Shown: in pieces, positions 24,053 to 34,284 of the stretch
How the letters are laid out: each line of letters starts with the position of its first letter
How positions within the stretch are numbered: the stretch's first letter is position 1
Assembly (NCBI GenBank): GCA_947498325.1
Contig: CANMKE010000003.1
Span: 186,001 to 250,000, forward strand
Direction: 5' to 3'
From: an uncultured Persicobacter sp.
GTDB taxonomy: Bacteria; Bacteroidota; Bacteroidia; Cytophagales; Cyclobacteriaceae
Length of the DNA: 64,000 bases
Made by a program: the position numbers and the translations under genes
The notes under the pieces: generated by a model
Databases searched by the model: none
What the model was told of the DNA's origin: nothing
Seen by the model: the letters and a program-made list of their open reading frames with translations, nothing else

Positions 24053-25732
24053 TTAACCCTGTACGCTAACAGGGACAATCGGCAAGGCCGACTTGCTGTA
24101 AAGCAGAAAACCACCCTGCATATTTTTTACTTTGGTAAAACCATTGTTTACTAAAATCATGCTTGCCAAATAGCCCCGTAGTCCTTTTTGGCAATAAATG
24201 AGCTGTGTTTTTTCCGCATCCAGTTCTTCTATTCGATCTCTCAGCTGATCCAAAGGAATATTAATTGCCTCAGGAATTTGCCCCTGTTGTTGCAATTCCA
24301 CAGGGTTACGGACATCAAGGAGCTGATAGGAGGTGGAATCTACCGTTTCAAGGTATTGTACCAGGTCTCTTGGGCTGATTTCCTCATGGGCGAATTTCAT
24401 GGTATTCGAGGCTGTATAACCAGCAACCACTACAGGATCCTTTGCGGGTGAAAATGGAGGCGCATAGGCCAGATCAAGATTGGGCAGGTCTTGTACGGTA
24501 AGCTTTGCGTAAATGGCTGTCGCCAACACATCAATACGCTTATCAGCACCCTTTTCGCCAAACACTTCTGCCCCCAACAGTCGACCTGACTGTGGTTCAT
24601 AAAACAGTTCCACAAATAAATCTTTCGGGTCAGGATAAAATCCCGGAGTAGATGCCGCAATAATCAGCGTACTTTTGAAGGGAATATTCCGCTGCTCAAG
24701 AGCATGCTCATTGAAGCCTGTCCGCGCCATGGTATAATCAAACACCTTAACGATAGCCGTACCGTATGCACCAGGGAACTGCTCATTTCCTCCTGCTGCA
24801 TTTGCACCAGCTACCCGACCTCCCTTGTTGGAGTGTGTCCCCATAGGGAAGTAACCCGCCTCATTGTTAATGATGTTTTTAATGGACACATTATCCCCAG
24901 CGGCATAAATATCTGGCAGGCTGGTTTCCATTCGGCTATTGACCACCAACGCCCCATTTCCGATGGTATCAGCCCCTTTGTCTTTCAGTATTTCAGTATT
25001 TGGACGGCCACCCACGGCAGTCATCAAATAATCCGCTTTTATGATTTTATCGCCTACTTTTACGGCGATCAGGCGGCCATCTTCCACCACTGCTTCAGAA
25101 ACCCCTACTCCAGTAATCACCTCGACGCCTCCAGCACGCAGTGCCTCTCCTGCAAGGTGACCAAATTTCTCGTCCCAGGTGGCCAGTATCGTAGGTGCCA
25201 ATTCTACAAGGGTAACATTCTTGCCCGCCTTACAGAGGTTCTCAGCAGACTCCACACCTATCAGTCCTCCGCCAAGAATAACAATATCCTTCATCTCCGA
25301 GAGGTGATCGTAAATTTTATCGAAATCTGCCTGATTCCGCACATTCGACCAGTTGGTGGCTTCTACCAAATTAGGGATTTCAGGAACAAAAGGGCGGGCT
25401 CCTGTGGCAAAAATCAACTTATCATAAGTATAGTTCCCTTCGGGGGTAACCACGAGGTGCTGATCTGGGAGAATGTCAAGCACGGGTTCGTTCAAGTGCA
25501 TCTCAACGGCAAAACGGTTTTCCAGCAATGCAGGCTTAATCACCAACAATTTTTCACGTTGCTTGATGGTATTTGAAAAAGCATAAGGAATACCACAGGT
25601 CGCATAGCTAATGTAATCCGTTTTTTCAAATAGAAGAATGCGCGCATTTTCGTTCATTCTTCTTGCTTTAGCTGCTGCTGATGGCCCAGCAGATAAGCCA
25701 CCGACGATGATGATTGTTTCTTGATTTTCCAT
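24053..25732 (-). CDS. CoA-disulfide reductase-rhodanese fusion
   Basis: 559 residues. An N-terminal FAD/NAD(P)H disulfide reductase of the CoADR type (GGLSAGPSAAAKARR; single redox cysteine C46 in SYATCGIPY; second nucleotide site ILGGGLIGVESAENL; FAD site IYAAGDNV) is fused to a rhodanese domain (about 465-555) with active-site loop YCQKGLRGY, so the persulfide cysteine is present. CoADR-rhodanese enzymes reduce CoA disulfide, CoA persulfide or polysulfide with NAD(P)H. A cytoplasmic location is expected. It is followed upstream by a CWC protein gene on the same strand. Confidence 0.88.
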   Translation of the reverse strand: MENQETIIIVGGLSAGPSAAAKARRMNENARILLFEKTDYISYATCGIPYAFSNTIKQREKLLVIKPALLENRFAVEMHLNEPVLDILPDQHLVVTPEGNYTYDKLIFATGARPFVPEIPNLVEATNWSNVRNQADFDKIYDHLSEMKDIVILGGGLIGVESAENLCKAGKNVTLVELAPTILATWDEKFGHLAGEALRAGGVEVITGVGVSEAVVEDGRLIAVKVGDKIIKADYLMTAVGGRPNTEILKDKGADTIGNGALVVNSRMETSLPDIYAAGDNVSIKNIINNEAGYFPMGTHSNKGGRVAGANAAGGNEQFPGAYGTAIVKVFDYTMARTGFNEHALEQRNIPFKSTLIIAASTPGFYPDPKDLFVELFYEPQSGRLLGAEVFGEKGADKRIDVLATAIYAKLTVQDLPNLDLAYAPPFSPAKDPVVVAGYTASNTMKFAHEEISPRDLVQYLETVDSTSYQLLDVRNPVELQQQGQIPEAINIPLDQLRDRIEELDAEKTQLIYCQKGLRGYLASMILVNNGFTKVKNMQGGFLLYSKSALPIVPVSVQG

Positions 25733-25783
25733 ATTATACCCTGCGCTCTTTGAAAGGGTGAGTCCCCCTCCACAGTTGGCGCG

Positions 25784-26050
25784 TTATCGTTGCTTAATGT
25801 TTTTCATCTGTTGCTGCCGCCTGAAGTCCTGATATTCCTGTTTCAATTCCCGCATACACTGCACACAAATACAGTCGCTGTATGCTTTTTCCTTGATGAA
25901 ATCCTTTTCCTCTTGCGTAAATGTAACTGCGTTACACTGGCATTCAGTGATGTTACCTACCTTACATTCAAAATTGTTGCCACATCTTTGGCATGTCTTG
26001 GCTTCGTGTTTCTGGATCATCTTCTTTTCAGGAATTGAATCAGATATCAT
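25784..26050 (-). CDS. Cysteine-rich CWC family protein
   Basis: 88-residue small protein with cysteines in C-x2-C, then C, C-x-C, C, and C-x2-C groups (TCQRCGNNFEC ... ECQCNAVTF ... CICVQCMRELK), the pattern of the cysteine-rich CWC family (PF14375), presumed to bind zinc. The acidic/basic C-terminal helix ends in KNIKQR. ATG at 26050 follows GTGGAG; a GTG at 26056 and an ATG at 26020 are alternatives. It precedes the CoADR-rhodanese gene by 51 bases, so the two may share a transcript. Confidence 0.75.
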   Translation of the reverse strand: MISDSIPEKKMIQKHEAKTCQRCGNNFECKVGNITECQCNAVTFTQEEKDFIKEKAYSDCICVQCMRELKQEYQDFRRQQQMKNIKQR

Positions 26051-26172
26051 CTCCACTGACGACTGATTCTGTTACAAATGAAATACAATTGTGGGTGGCG
26101 TTATATGACTTTTGTTACACAAGCCTTCCACGGGTAAATAAAATGGTATTCAAGAGGGAATACTTCGGCAAC

Positions 26173-26952
26173 TTAGGCTTTCAATTTTTGGATCGCAATG
26201 ACGAATGCAGTGGAAAAAGATTTTTTCACCTCAGTCAATGCTTTTTCTGCCTGTTTGCGGCTGGAAAACTCCCCAATCAGCAAGCGGTACTGCGTTTGGC
26301 CTCCTGCCTTTATTACCTGAACTTGTTGTTTGCCCAAAGGCGGTATTGTGGCCAGCTTTTGAAGCAAAAAATCGGTAGACTGATAATTGCCACACTGAAT
26401 AACAAAGCCACTGCTTAAAGTGGCTGGCTGAACATTCAGCTCAAAAGTATGAATGAGGGCAGGTTCTTGGATTGTTTCTACGGAAGCATTCAAGGGTTTA
26501 TTCGGAGCTGATTTTGGAGCTGCAGTCGCTTCAGGTGCTACGATCGGCCTTGACTCAGCTGCACCTCCTGCCAGGCCAACCACCTCGACAGTCGCGTCGA
26601 TCACGCCCGTTTTTATTCCCCCGATCTCTTCCATGGCTTTCCTTGAAAGGTCAACTACACGTCCCTTCGCATAAGGGCCGCGGTCATTTACTCGGACAAT
26701 AACCGATTGCCCTGTCGCTTTATTGGTTACTTTCAGTTGGGTGCCAAAGGCAAAGGTACGGTGTGCGCAAGTCAGTTTTTTGTTACTGAAGCGTTCACCG
26801 CTGGCGGTTTTTCTCCCGTTAAATTTATTGGCATAATAAGAGACTTTACCGTGCAGGTGTTGCCCCATTTTCTGTGCCTGGGCATTATTGCTGAACATGA
26901 GCAATGGCACCGCCAGGAATAGTAAAGCACGCAGTATGGTCTTTGTCATCAT
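26173..26952 (-). CDS. rlpA: RlpA-like septal ring protein with SPOR domain
   Basis: 259 residues. A signal peptide (about 1-26), then a double-psi beta-barrel domain (GKVSYYANKFNGRKTASGERF ... VRVNDRGPYAKGRVVDLSRKAM) of the RlpA type, then a Pro/Ala-rich linker and a C-terminal SPOR domain (about 180-257) that binds glycan strands lacking stem peptides. The catalytic-type Asp in NDRGP and the HRTFAFGT segment are present. Some RlpA proteins are lytic transglycosylases; activity here is inferred. Divergent from the zinc-ribbon gene. Confidence 0.9.
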   Translation of the reverse strand: MMTKTILRALLFLAVPLLMFSNNAQAQKMGQHLHGKVSYYANKFNGRKTASGERFSNKKLTCAHRTFAFGTQLKVTNKATGQSVIVRVNDRGPYAKGRVVDLSRKAMEEIGGIKTGVIDATVEVVGLAGGAAESRPIVAPEATAAPKSAPNKPLNASVETIQEPALIHTFELNVQPATLSSGFVIQCGNYQSTDFLLQKLATIPPLGKQQVQVIKAGGQTQYRLLIGEFSSRKQAEKALTEVKKSFSTAFVIAIQKLKA

Positions 26953-26956
26953 TTTT

Positions 26957-26964
26957 TATTTTTG
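26957..26964 (+). promoter_or_regulatory. Candidate -7 box for the zinc-ribbon gene
   Basis: TATTTTTG, full match to TAnnTTTG, 25 bases before the ATG at 26989. No TTG is found at the -33 position. Confidence 0.3.
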
Positions 26965-26988
26965 TAGTGGAATAATTTATTCAAACCA

Positions 26989-27171
26989 ATGGATCAGAAA
27001 AAAAACACCCTCCCTGTTGCTCATCAGTATAGCATCGAGCAATTGTATCACTTCAGATGCGGCACCTGTGCACAATGGTGGAGTATTGCTGACTTTCAGA
27101 TTGTCGAACAAAAAAAGCTTTATTGCCCAAAATGCGGCCATAAAGCTCCCGTTGAATCCATTAAAAAATAA
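26989..27171 (+). CDS. Small zinc-ribbon protein, 60 aa
   Basis: Two cysteine pairs, CGTC and CPKC, about 23 residues apart, flank a Trp-Trp core (QWWSI), giving a compact zinc ribbon. There is no catalytic motif and no signal peptide. It is divergent from rlpA and converges with nadB. I do not recognise an assigned function; similar tiny zinc-ribbon proteins occur across Cytophagales. Confidence 0.7.
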   Translation: MDQKKNTLPVAHQYSIEQLYHFRCGTCAQWWSIADFQIVEQKKLYCPKCGHKAPVESIKK

Positions 27172-27200
27172 AGGTTGATCTTGAAAGGAAATGGTCGGGC

Positions 27201-28811
27201 TTAGATTTTCCCGACGATAATCGTGTCTTTTTTACAACTTTCCCGCGTAGAGGGGTAGTCGGTCATGTAATGTGCCCCACGGCTTTCATGTCGCCTCAAA
27301 GCAGACTGTATAATCATATCGCCTACGGCAGCACAATTACGCAACTGCAAAAGCTCTGGCGAAATACGGGTGCGCTTGTAGTAGTCCTCAATTTCTTTCA
27401 GATACACCGACATACGCTTATAAGCACTCTTAAGGTGGATTGTCGAACGAACAATCCCAACATAATCCCACATAACATGCTTGATTTGCGAAAGATTGCT
27501 TCGGATCAAAAACCATTCTTCTTTATTTTTCGCGCCAGAATCATCCCACGAAGGAATCACGATATTGGAGAAATCTCGGCGGTTTTTTAATCGTTTGGAA
27601 ATGATTTTCTCTGCAGCACGATGCGTAAACACCAAAGCTTCCAAAAGTGAATTTGAAGCCAGGCGATTTCCCCCATGAATCCCCGAATGTGCGGTTTCTC
27701 CTGCGGCATAGAGGTTTTGCATGGAGGTCAGGGCATTCAGGTTGGTCATTACCCCTCCACAAACATAGTGGGCGGCAGGGGTTACAGGAATCCTATCATG
27801 GGCAATATCTATCTTGAGGTGTTTTTTACAGTGCTGATAGATATTGGGGAAGTGCTTCAGTAAATCTTCTTTTTCAATATGTGACACATCAAGGAATACA
27901 CATTCACTGCGCAATTGTTTCATCTCTGTATCAATCGCTCTTGCCACAATATCACGTGGGGCAAGTTCCAGGCGCTCATCATATTTATGCATGAAGCGTT
28001 CCCCTCGCTCATTCACCAAATATGCTCCGTGTCCACGCATGGCTTCGGTAATCAAAAATGGTTTTTTCCCTGGATTGTAAAGGCAGGTCGGGTGAAACTG
28101 GATGAATTCCATATTTGCGATCCGCACCCCAGCACGGTAGGCCATTGCGAGGCCATCGCCTGTGGCTACCTCAGGGTTGGTGGTATGCTGATAAGCTTGC
28201 GATGCACCACCTGTGGCCAGCATGGTGAAATCTGCCTGAAAAGGAAGTACCCGTCTTGAATTGATATCAAGGATATAGGCCCCAAAACACATATTGAAAT
28301 CTGCCCGCAGATTGCCCAGCACATGGTGTTCAGTGATGAGGTCCACACCCATGTGATGATCAAAGATCGTGATGTTCGGGTGTGCCTCCGCGCGTTCCAA
28401 TAATGCGCGTTCTACTTCAGCCCCTGTAAGGTCGGCACAATGTAAAATTCGGTGACGGGAATGTCCTCCTTCTTTGGCCAAATTGTAGCTACCGTCCTCA
28501 TTCTGATCAAAGTTACAGCCCATATCAATCAGCTCCTGCAGTCGGTCTGGGCCTTCCTGCACCAATACCTTTACGGCATCAGGATGGCAAAGGCCTGCCC
28601 CTGCAATAAGGGTGTCTTTGTAATGCAGTTCAACATCATCTGATTTATCCCAGACTCCCGCAACTCCGCCCTGTGCATAGCGGGTATTTGACTCCCTCGG
28701 TTCGGATTTGGTTACAATATTGACTTTACCATGTTCAGCAACTTTCAGGGCAAATGATAATCCAGCAATTCCAGAGCCCAAGACTAAAAAGTCTGACTTT
28801 ACGATCGGCAT
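27201..28811 (-). CDS. nadB: L-aspartate oxidase
   Basis: FAD enzyme oxidising L-aspartate to iminoaspartate for quinolinate and NAD synthesis. 536 residues. FAD motif VLGSGIAGLSFAL near the N-terminus; then NTRYAQGGVAGVW, TGLGGASQAY-like LATGGASQAYQHTTNP, and HFPTxxxNP-like region HPTCLYNPG; the capping and C-terminal helical domains are complete (ELLQLRNCAAVGDMII). nadA and nadC are not adjacent. A good promoter lies upstream. Confidence 0.95.
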   Translation of the reverse strand: MPIVKSDFLVLGSGIAGLSFALKVAEHGKVNIVTKSEPRESNTRYAQGGVAGVWDKSDDVELHYKDTLIAGAGLCHPDAVKVLVQEGPDRLQELIDMGCNFDQNEDGSYNLAKEGGHSRHRILHCADLTGAEVERALLERAEAHPNITIFDHHMGVDLITEHHVLGNLRADFNMCFGAYILDINSRRVLPFQADFTMLATGGASQAYQHTTNPEVATGDGLAMAYRAGVRIANMEFIQFHPTCLYNPGKKPFLITEAMRGHGAYLVNERGERFMHKYDERLELAPRDIVARAIDTEMKQLRSECVFLDVSHIEKEDLLKHFPNIYQHCKKHLKIDIAHDRIPVTPAAHYVCGGVMTNLNALTSMQNLYAAGETAHSGIHGGNRLASNSLLEALVFTHRAAEKIISKRLKNRRDFSNIVIPSWDDSGAKNKEEWFLIRSNLSQIKHVMWDYVGIVRSTIHLKSAYKRMSVYLKEIEDYYKRTRISPELLQLRNCAAVGDMIIQSALRRHESRGAHYMTDYPSTRESCKKDTIIVGKI

Positions 28812-28886
28812 AACTATTCAACTAAGCTTTGTAAAAAGGGCAACAGGTCATTTCTGAATCCATTTCTGCCACCAATTCAATTTACA

Positions 28887-28915
28887 CAAAGCTAAATGAT
28901 TTCGCTTTAATTCAA
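28887..28915 (-). promoter_or_regulatory. Candidate promoter of nadB
   Basis: Minus strand TTG-N18-TAGCTTTG, both elements matching the Bacteroidota consensus, with a leader of about 70 bases. Confidence 0.55.
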
Positions 28916-28964
28916 GCGGTAAACAATAAAAACTAAAGGGAATACAGCCCCAGCACTACACAAA

Positions 28965-28996
28965 GCAAAAAATCCATGGCCAAAGACCACGGATTT
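28965..28996 (-). terminator. Intrinsic terminator of maeB
   Basis: The minus strand reads AAATCCGTGG ... CCATGGATTTTTT: a 10-bp stem with one mismatch and a T run, 69 bases after the maeB stop. Confidence 0.7.
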
Positions 28997-29064
28997 AATT
29001 ACTTTCTTATCAAAACTTTAAACATTGAAGTTGGTCAATACACCAAATATCTTCCTGCCAGCAG

Positions 29065-31326
29065 TTAATTATTTTGTGCTTCCACAACGCCAATCGCCGC
29101 CAATTGGACAATCTCACGAACAGAGGCTCCCAGCTGCAAGATCTGTACTGGCTTGTTCATGCCCAGCAAAATTGGTCCGACAGATTCTGCACCGCCAAGT
29201 TCCATCAGTAATTTGTAGGCAATATTACCCGAAGCCAAATCAGGGAATACAAAAGTGTTGGCCCCTTTCTCTGCCAAAGCACTGAAAGGGTAAACCTCCT
29301 GCTGAAGTTCAGAATTTACCGCTACATTGGCCTGAATGTCTCCTTCCACTACCAATTCTGGCTGATTGCCCTTAACGATCTCAACGGCCTGCTGCACCTT
29401 TGCAGGTACCTCTCCTTTAGCAGAGCCAAAGTTAGAGTAAGATAATACCGCAATACGAGGTTCGATATTGAAGGAACGCACACGCTCGGCTGTCAGCTCG
29501 ATAATTCCCGCCAGCTCTTCTGCCGAAGGGTTCACATTAACCGTTGTATCTGCAAAAAAGTACGGATTATTATTGGCCGTAACGATGTTCATTCCCGCTA
29601 CACGATTTACATCAGCGCGCTTGCCGATCACCTGTAAACTTGGCAAAAGTGCATTAGGATAATCCTGCGTTACGCCACCCAGCACCACATCTGCCTGGCC
29701 ATTTTCAACCATCATTGCGGCATAGTTACTGCGATCGCGCATGGATTTCACACATTGTTTCAACGTCATGCCCTTGCGCTTGCGCGTTTCCCAGAGCTGA
29801 GCTCCGAATGCCTCGCGCTCATCGTTTCTTCTCATCGGATTGATGATTTCCACCTCAGGCATTTCCAGCTGCAATGCTGCAATTCGGCTGCGGATCAGTT
29901 CCTCGTTCCCTAAAAGAATAGGTGTACCGATAGCTTCATCCATGATACTGAAGGCCGCCTGAATCATTTTCGAAGACTCGCCATCAATCATTACAATGCG
30001 CTTTGGCTGACTTTTGGCCGTGGCAATTACATCGCGAATCAAGCTTTGGTGAATACCTATACGCTCTTCGAGTTCCACACGATAAGCATCCCAGTCATCG
30101 ATGTGCGTGCGTGCTACACCAGAATCAATCGCTGCTTTGGCTACTGCAGGGGAAATCCTGCTGATCAGGCGTGGATCCAGTGGCTTAGGAATCAAATACT
30201 CGCGCCCAAAGCTGATAGCCTGCTCTCCGTAAGCCTGCTTCACCATTTCAGGAACAGACTCTTTGGTCATCTCTGCCAAAGCACGAACAGCGGCAAGTTT
30301 CATTTCTTCATTGATGGTGGTTGCCTGTACATCAAGCGCTCCACGGAAAATATAAGGGAAGCCCAGCACGTTGTTCACCTGGTTGGGGTGATCAGAACGG
30401 CCAGTCGCCATGATAATATCCTTACGGGAAGCCATTGCCTCTTCATAAGGAATCTCTGGGTCAGGATTTGCCAAAGCAAAAACAATCGGGTTTTCAGCCA
30501 TGGACTTCACCGCTTCTGAAGAAAGCACATTGGCACGCGATAAGCCAAGGAACATATCAGCCCCTTTGATCGCCTCCTCGAGTGTTGAAACATCTCGGCG
30601 GTCTGTGGCAAACATCGCCTTACTTTCGTCCAGGTTTTCTCGGTCGTTTTTAATCACACCCTTGGAGTCGAGCATCAGAATGTTTTCCTTTTTTGCTCCC
30701 AAAGAAACGTACAATTTGGTACAGGCGATTGCAGATGCTCCTGCGCCATTCACCACAAACTTCATTTCTTCGATTTTCTTGCCAACAATCTCCATGGCAT
30801 TCAACAATGCTGCGGAGGAAATGATGGCTGTACCATGCTGGTCATCGTGCATCACAGGAATGTTCATTTCCTTGATCAGCGTCTGCTCAATTTTAAAGCT
30901 TTCTGGTGCTTTGATATCCTCAAGGTTTACCCCCCCAAAGGTGGGCTCCATGGCTTTTACAATCTGAATAAATTTGTCAGGATCTTCCTCATCGATTTCA
31001 ATATCGAAGACATCAATCCCTGCGAATTTTTTGAAAAGGACACCTTTTCCTTCCATCACAGGCTTGGAGGCTTCTGCACCGATGTTTCCTAAGCCCAAAA
31101 CGGCTGTACCATTGGAAATTACCCCTACAAGGTTCCCCTTGGCGGTATATTTGAAGGAATTGCTTTTGTCTTTAGCAATTTCAAGACATGGCTCTGCTAC
31201 CCCTGGAGAGTAAGCCAAGGCCAAATCCAACTGGGTACTTACTGGTTTGGTAGGAACAACCTCAATCTTTCCTGGAGTGCCTTGCTGATGGTAAGCTAAG
31301 GCATCTCGCTTTAATTTGTCTGACAT
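29065..31326 (-). CDS. maeB: NADP-dependent malic enzyme, MaeB type
   Basis: Oxidative decarboxylation of malate to pyruvate with NADP+. 753 residues: N-terminal malic domain with the tyrosine/lysine region ([21 protein letters not shown]) and metal-binding [12 protein letters not shown], then the NAD(P)-binding domain ([12 protein letters not shown]), then from about residue 430 a phosphotransacetylase-like domain that in other MaeB proteins is a regulatory acetyl-CoA-binding module without transferase activity. Length and order are typical. Monocistronic by context. Confidence 0.95.
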   Translation of the reverse strand: MSDKLKRDALAYHQQGTPGKIEVVPTKPVSTQLDLALAYSPGVAEPCLEIAKDKSNSFKYTAKGNLVGVISNGTAVLGLGNIGAEASKPVMEGKGVLFKKFAGIDVFDIEIDEEDPDKFIQIVKAMEPTFGGVNLEDIKAPESFKIEQTLIKEMNIPVMHDDQHGTAIISSAALLNAMEIVGKKIEEMKFVVNGAGASAIACTKLYVSLGAKKENILMLDSKGVIKNDRENLDESKAMFATDRRDVSTLEEAIKGADMFLGLSRANVLSSEAVKSMAENPIVFALANPDPEIPYEEAMASRKDIIMATGRSDHPNQVNNVLGFPYIFRGALDVQATTINEEMKLAAVRALAEMTKESVPEMVKQAYGEQAISFGREYLIPKPLDPRLISRISPAVAKAAIDSGVARTHIDDWDAYRVELEERIGIHQSLIRDVIATAKSQPKRIVMIDGESSKMIQAAFSIMDEAIGTPILLGNEELIRSRIAALQLEMPEVEIINPMRRNDEREAFGAQLWETRKRKGMTLKQCVKSMRDRSNYAAMMVENGQADVVLGGVTQDYPNALLPSLQVIGKRADVNRVAGMNIVTANNNPYFFADTTVNVNPSAEELAGIIELTAERVRSFNIEPRIAVLSYSNFGSAKGEVPAKVQQAVEIVKGNQPELVVEGDIQANVAVNSELQQEVYPFSALAEKGANTFVFPDLASGNIAYKLLMELGGAESVGPILLGMNKPVQILQLGASVREIVQLAAIGVVEAQNN

Positions 31327-31563
31327 ATATTATTGTTAATTTTTAGAGTCGTAAGGGATCTATAGGAGAGGTGGGTGATCAGCGAATCATCACATTCAAC
31401 CTATTAAAAGAACGGGTGATTTGTAACTGACAAACGACCGATTTTCTCTCCGTCATCAGACACAAAACACCAGCTTCCTTTACTCAGGCCCGAAGTCTTT
31501 CTCATATTAAAATAAGTCCTTCAACAAGCCATGAATTGAATATGATCAGGTATTTATAACTGT

Positions 31564-32688
31564 TTACTTACTTTGAGGTTTTGTGGCTGTATTTCCTTTA
31601 GGCAATTGGTCAGAGGTTCTGAAGGTCCAAAGAATCGTTTCCAACTCACGCATCATTTCTCTTTTGTTGCCACCTGGGCGATACAAAAAGCCTTCAATAT
31701 AAAACAGTTTCTTTTGGGCTTCATCCACAATAGCGTACCCCACATAAGTTCCACCCATGGCAATCTCGTGCAATCGCCACAAGCCTCGAATCTCTACGGC
31801 ATATTTCCCATTAAAATCCACCACCCTTGATTCTGGCTTCAGGATTTTTTGGGTTTCCATATAAGAGTTCGGGTCATCGCTGCCCAAAACATGCTGCTTG
31901 CAAAGACGGTCACGCCAGGCAACAATAGCATCAGGCTCAAGCTGTGACTCATCAGTGAATGGTATGGAAGCCATAAAGAAGTTTTTATCAATTTTCTGCC
32001 CTGGGTTACGGAACCACAAGAAATCTTCCGCCTCTTCCGCTTTTTTGTAACCAAAAGGAACGCGCATACTCGCCCCGAATTTTTTAGTGATGTTAAAGGC
32101 CTCTACTTTTGATTCCTTGGTGTACAAATCCCTGATCACACGCTTCTTCACGCGATTGTTCAGGTAATTTTGAATCACTTCAGCATTCACCATAATTTTC
32201 CCTGCCAATTCTTCCTGTGTCTTACCATAGAAGAAAACCACTTCCTGACCGCGCGCATAAACATCTTTGGCCACAGACATATAGTCGCCTGGGTTCGCAT
32301 TGTCCAGCTTATTTTTGATGCTCGCTGGAACAGCCTTTTTAGTCAGTGCGTTGCCTCGGCTTTTATTATCAGAGGTGTAAACCCTAATGATCGTTGCCTG
32401 GTGCAATAAAGAAGCCGTGAAAGTTTTTGGAGTAACGTGAATCACCTTGAAGCGGGGTTCAGGCTGTGGGAGTACGGGGTAATTGCTCTCAATCACATCT
32501 TCAATTGCCTCACCAACGGCGCCTTTCATCGCTACAGAGTCCATCACAAGAATGATCTGCCCAAACTGACCTGTAGCCGCAGGAAGGTATTCTTTTTTGC
32601 GACGGCCTGAAGAATCGGTATCACAAGAACTTAAAATTAAAAGTAACAGTACAAAAACAGCCCCAGCGGACTTCAACATATTTTTCAT
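31564..32688 (-). CDS. DUF4837 family lipoprotein
   Basis: 374 residues. The N-terminus is a lipoprotein signal with lipobox LILSSC (Cys near residue 22), followed by a Ser/Arg/Lys linker. The rest is a soluble domain with two similar halves, of the DUF4837 family known almost only from Bacteroidota; function unknown. Conserved-looking segments are GQIILVMDS, RVPFGYKKAEEAEDFLWFRNP and the C-terminal YIEGFLYRPGGNKREMMRELE. The ATG at 32688 is chosen because it gives a normal lipoprotein signal; the frame opens earlier at 32721. Confidence 0.8.
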   Translation of the reverse strand: MKNMLKSAGAVFVLLLLILSSCDTDSSGRRKKEYLPAATGQFGQIILVMDSVAMKGAVGEAIEDVIESNYPVLPQPEPRFKVIHVTPKTFTASLLHQATIIRVYTSDNKSRGNALTKKAVPASIKNKLDNANPGDYMSVAKDVYARGQEVVFFYGKTQEELAGKIMVNAEVIQNYLNNRVKKRVIRDLYTKESKVEAFNITKKFGASMRVPFGYKKAEEAEDFLWFRNPGQKIDKNFFMASIPFTDESQLEPDAIVAWRDRLCKQHVLGSDDPNSYMETQKILKPESRVVDFNGKYAVEIRGLWRLHEIAMGGTYVGYAIVDEAQKKLFYIEGFLYRPGGNKREMMRELETILWTFRTSDQLPKGNTATKPQSK

Positions 32689-32801
32689 TATGATTACGGA
32701 TTTTGTTGGCGGATAAAGCAATTAAAATAGGAAGCGAAACGTTCCAAGCTCCAAGTTATAAATTTCAATTTATCCTACCGAATGAAAAGCCCAAGATCCC
32801 C

Positions 32802-32833
32802 CTAAAAAATAAAAACCGAGCATTTGCTCGGTT
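32802..32833 (-). terminator. Intrinsic terminator of the lytic transglycosylase gene
   Basis: Minus strand AACCGAGCA-AA-TGCTCGGTT, a perfect 9-bp stem with a 2-base loop, followed by TTTATTTTTT; 15 bases after the stop codon. Confidence 0.9.
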
Positions 32834-32847
32834 CTATTCAGCAGTTG

Positions 32848-34278
32848 TTATCCTACTTTAAGTTTTTGGCCCACCTTGAGGTGATTAGATCTCAGCCCAT
32901 TCCATTTTTTCAGCTGACTGACCGTTAGGCCGTCAATTTCTTTACAGATGCTCCAAAGGCTATCCCCAGATTTAACGACATAAATTTTGCCTGAAATTGG
33001 TTTGCTTTTAGCTGTTGACCTCTTCGAAGAGCTTGTTTTCTTTGCGGAATGCTGACGGTTATATTTTTTTGCCTGATGGTCGAAATACGATGGTTTCACC
33101 CAAATATCAAGACGCTGACCGACCCGAATCATGTTACCTCGAATGTTGTTCCACTCACGGACATCCGAAATCCGAACCCCATACCGTCGGGCAATCCTGC
33201 CAAGCACATCCCCTGACCGTACTCTGTGACGAATACGCTCACGTCCGTATACACTGCCAGGAATATTTCGCGCGATCATGTCGATTTCCTTCTGACCGTA
33301 AGTTGCTGAATCCAGTAAAATTTCAGCATCGGCAGTAAACCGCTCCGCAGCTTCCACAGGCAAAATCAATGGGTAAGATTTTGCAAAAGGAGGGATAGCA
33401 TCGTGCTTTAATGATGGGTTGAGCTTGCGAAGGTCCTCAGGGCAAATCTCCAACTGATTGGCCAACACTTTCAGGTTGGTAAACTGACTTACCAGCACCT
33501 CTCGAAAATCTGGCAAATAGGCAGGATCATCGACATACAAATTATGCTCTTCAGCATATTTCATGGTATAAACGACCGCCGCAAACTGCGGTACATAGGA
33601 GCGGGTTTCGCGCGGGAGGTAATTGTAAATTCCCCAGAAGGTCTTTTTTCCTGATCGACGAATGGCTTTACGCACATTTCCTGGCCCACAGTTGTAGGCT
33701 GCCAAGGCCAATTCCCAGTCATTGAACTGACTGTACAAACTGGTAAACATTTTACAGGCGGCCTCTGTGGCTTTCACAGGATTCACTCGGTCGTCATAAT
33801 AGGAGGTGCGCTGCAACCCATATTCACGACCTGTAAAATACATAAATTGCCAAAGCCCCATCGCCCCTGCGTGCGACCTTGCTGCAGGCCTCAGTCCTGA
33901 TTCTACAATAGAAAGGTATTTTAACTCATCGGGAAGATTATACTGCGCCAGTGTTTTTTCAAAAATCGGGAAATACATATGCGATTTTCGAATGATTTCC
34001 TTGGTATAGCCACGGTTACGCAGGGTGAAGTAGTCAATAAAATTCTTCACCTTTTCGTTATAATGCATTGGAATGCGCTGCTCGGCATCCAACAATGCCA
34101 TACGCTCACCAACCACCTTATAACCAGGATCTGGGATATATTCATAATCATAATCTGGTGATACCATCGGCATCGACACCTCATGATCGGGGGTAACTTT
34201 GTTATTATCAGTATGCTCAGCTTTAACTGTTGCGGTTAGGGCCAACATCAAGCTCACCAATCCTATTGTTTTCTTCAT
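32848..34278 (-). CDS. Membrane-bound-type lytic transglycosylase with two LysM domains
   Basis: 476 residues, MltD-like. Signal peptide (about 1-20, ending VKA-E), then an SLT family 1 catalytic domain (about 95-230) with catalytic Glu in SIVESGLRPAARS, followed by GAMGLWQFM and ALAAYNCGPGNV. Two LysM modules follow: one near 355-400 (VRSGDVLGRIARRYGVRISDVREWN) and one at the very C-terminus (VKSGDSLWSICKEIDG), separated by a Ser/Lys-rich linker. It cleaves peptidoglycan glycan strands. The ATG at 34278 follows GGAAGAAG at normal spacing; 34284 is an alternative. Confidence 0.93.
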   Translation of the reverse strand: MKKTIGLVSLMLALTATVKAEHTDNNKVTPDHEVSMPMVSPDYDYEYIPDPGYKVVGERMALLDAEQRIPMHYNEKVKNFIDYFTLRNRGYTKEIIRKSHMYFPIFEKTLAQYNLPDELKYLSIVESGLRPAARSHAGAMGLWQFMYFTGREYGLQRTSYYDDRVNPVKATEAACKMFTSLYSQFNDWELALAAYNCGPGNVRKAIRRSGKKTFWGIYNYLPRETRSYVPQFAAVVYTMKYAEEHNLYVDDPAYLPDFREVLVSQFTNLKVLANQLEICPEDLRKLNPSLKHDAIPPFAKSYPLILPVEAAERFTADAEILLDSATYGQKEIDMIARNIPGSVYGRERIRHRVRSGDVLGRIARRYGVRISDVREWNNIRGNMIRVGQRLDIWVKPSYFDHQAKKYNRQHSAKKTSSSKRSTAKSKPISGKIYVVKSGDSLWSICKEIDGLTVSQLKKWNGLRSNHLKVGQKLKVG

Positions 34279-34284
34279 AATCAT

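Noticed and set aside
24704-25576. 290-residue open frame on the plus strand
   Set aside because: Antisense to the CoADR-rhodanese gene; cysteine/histidine-rich nonsense with no domain.
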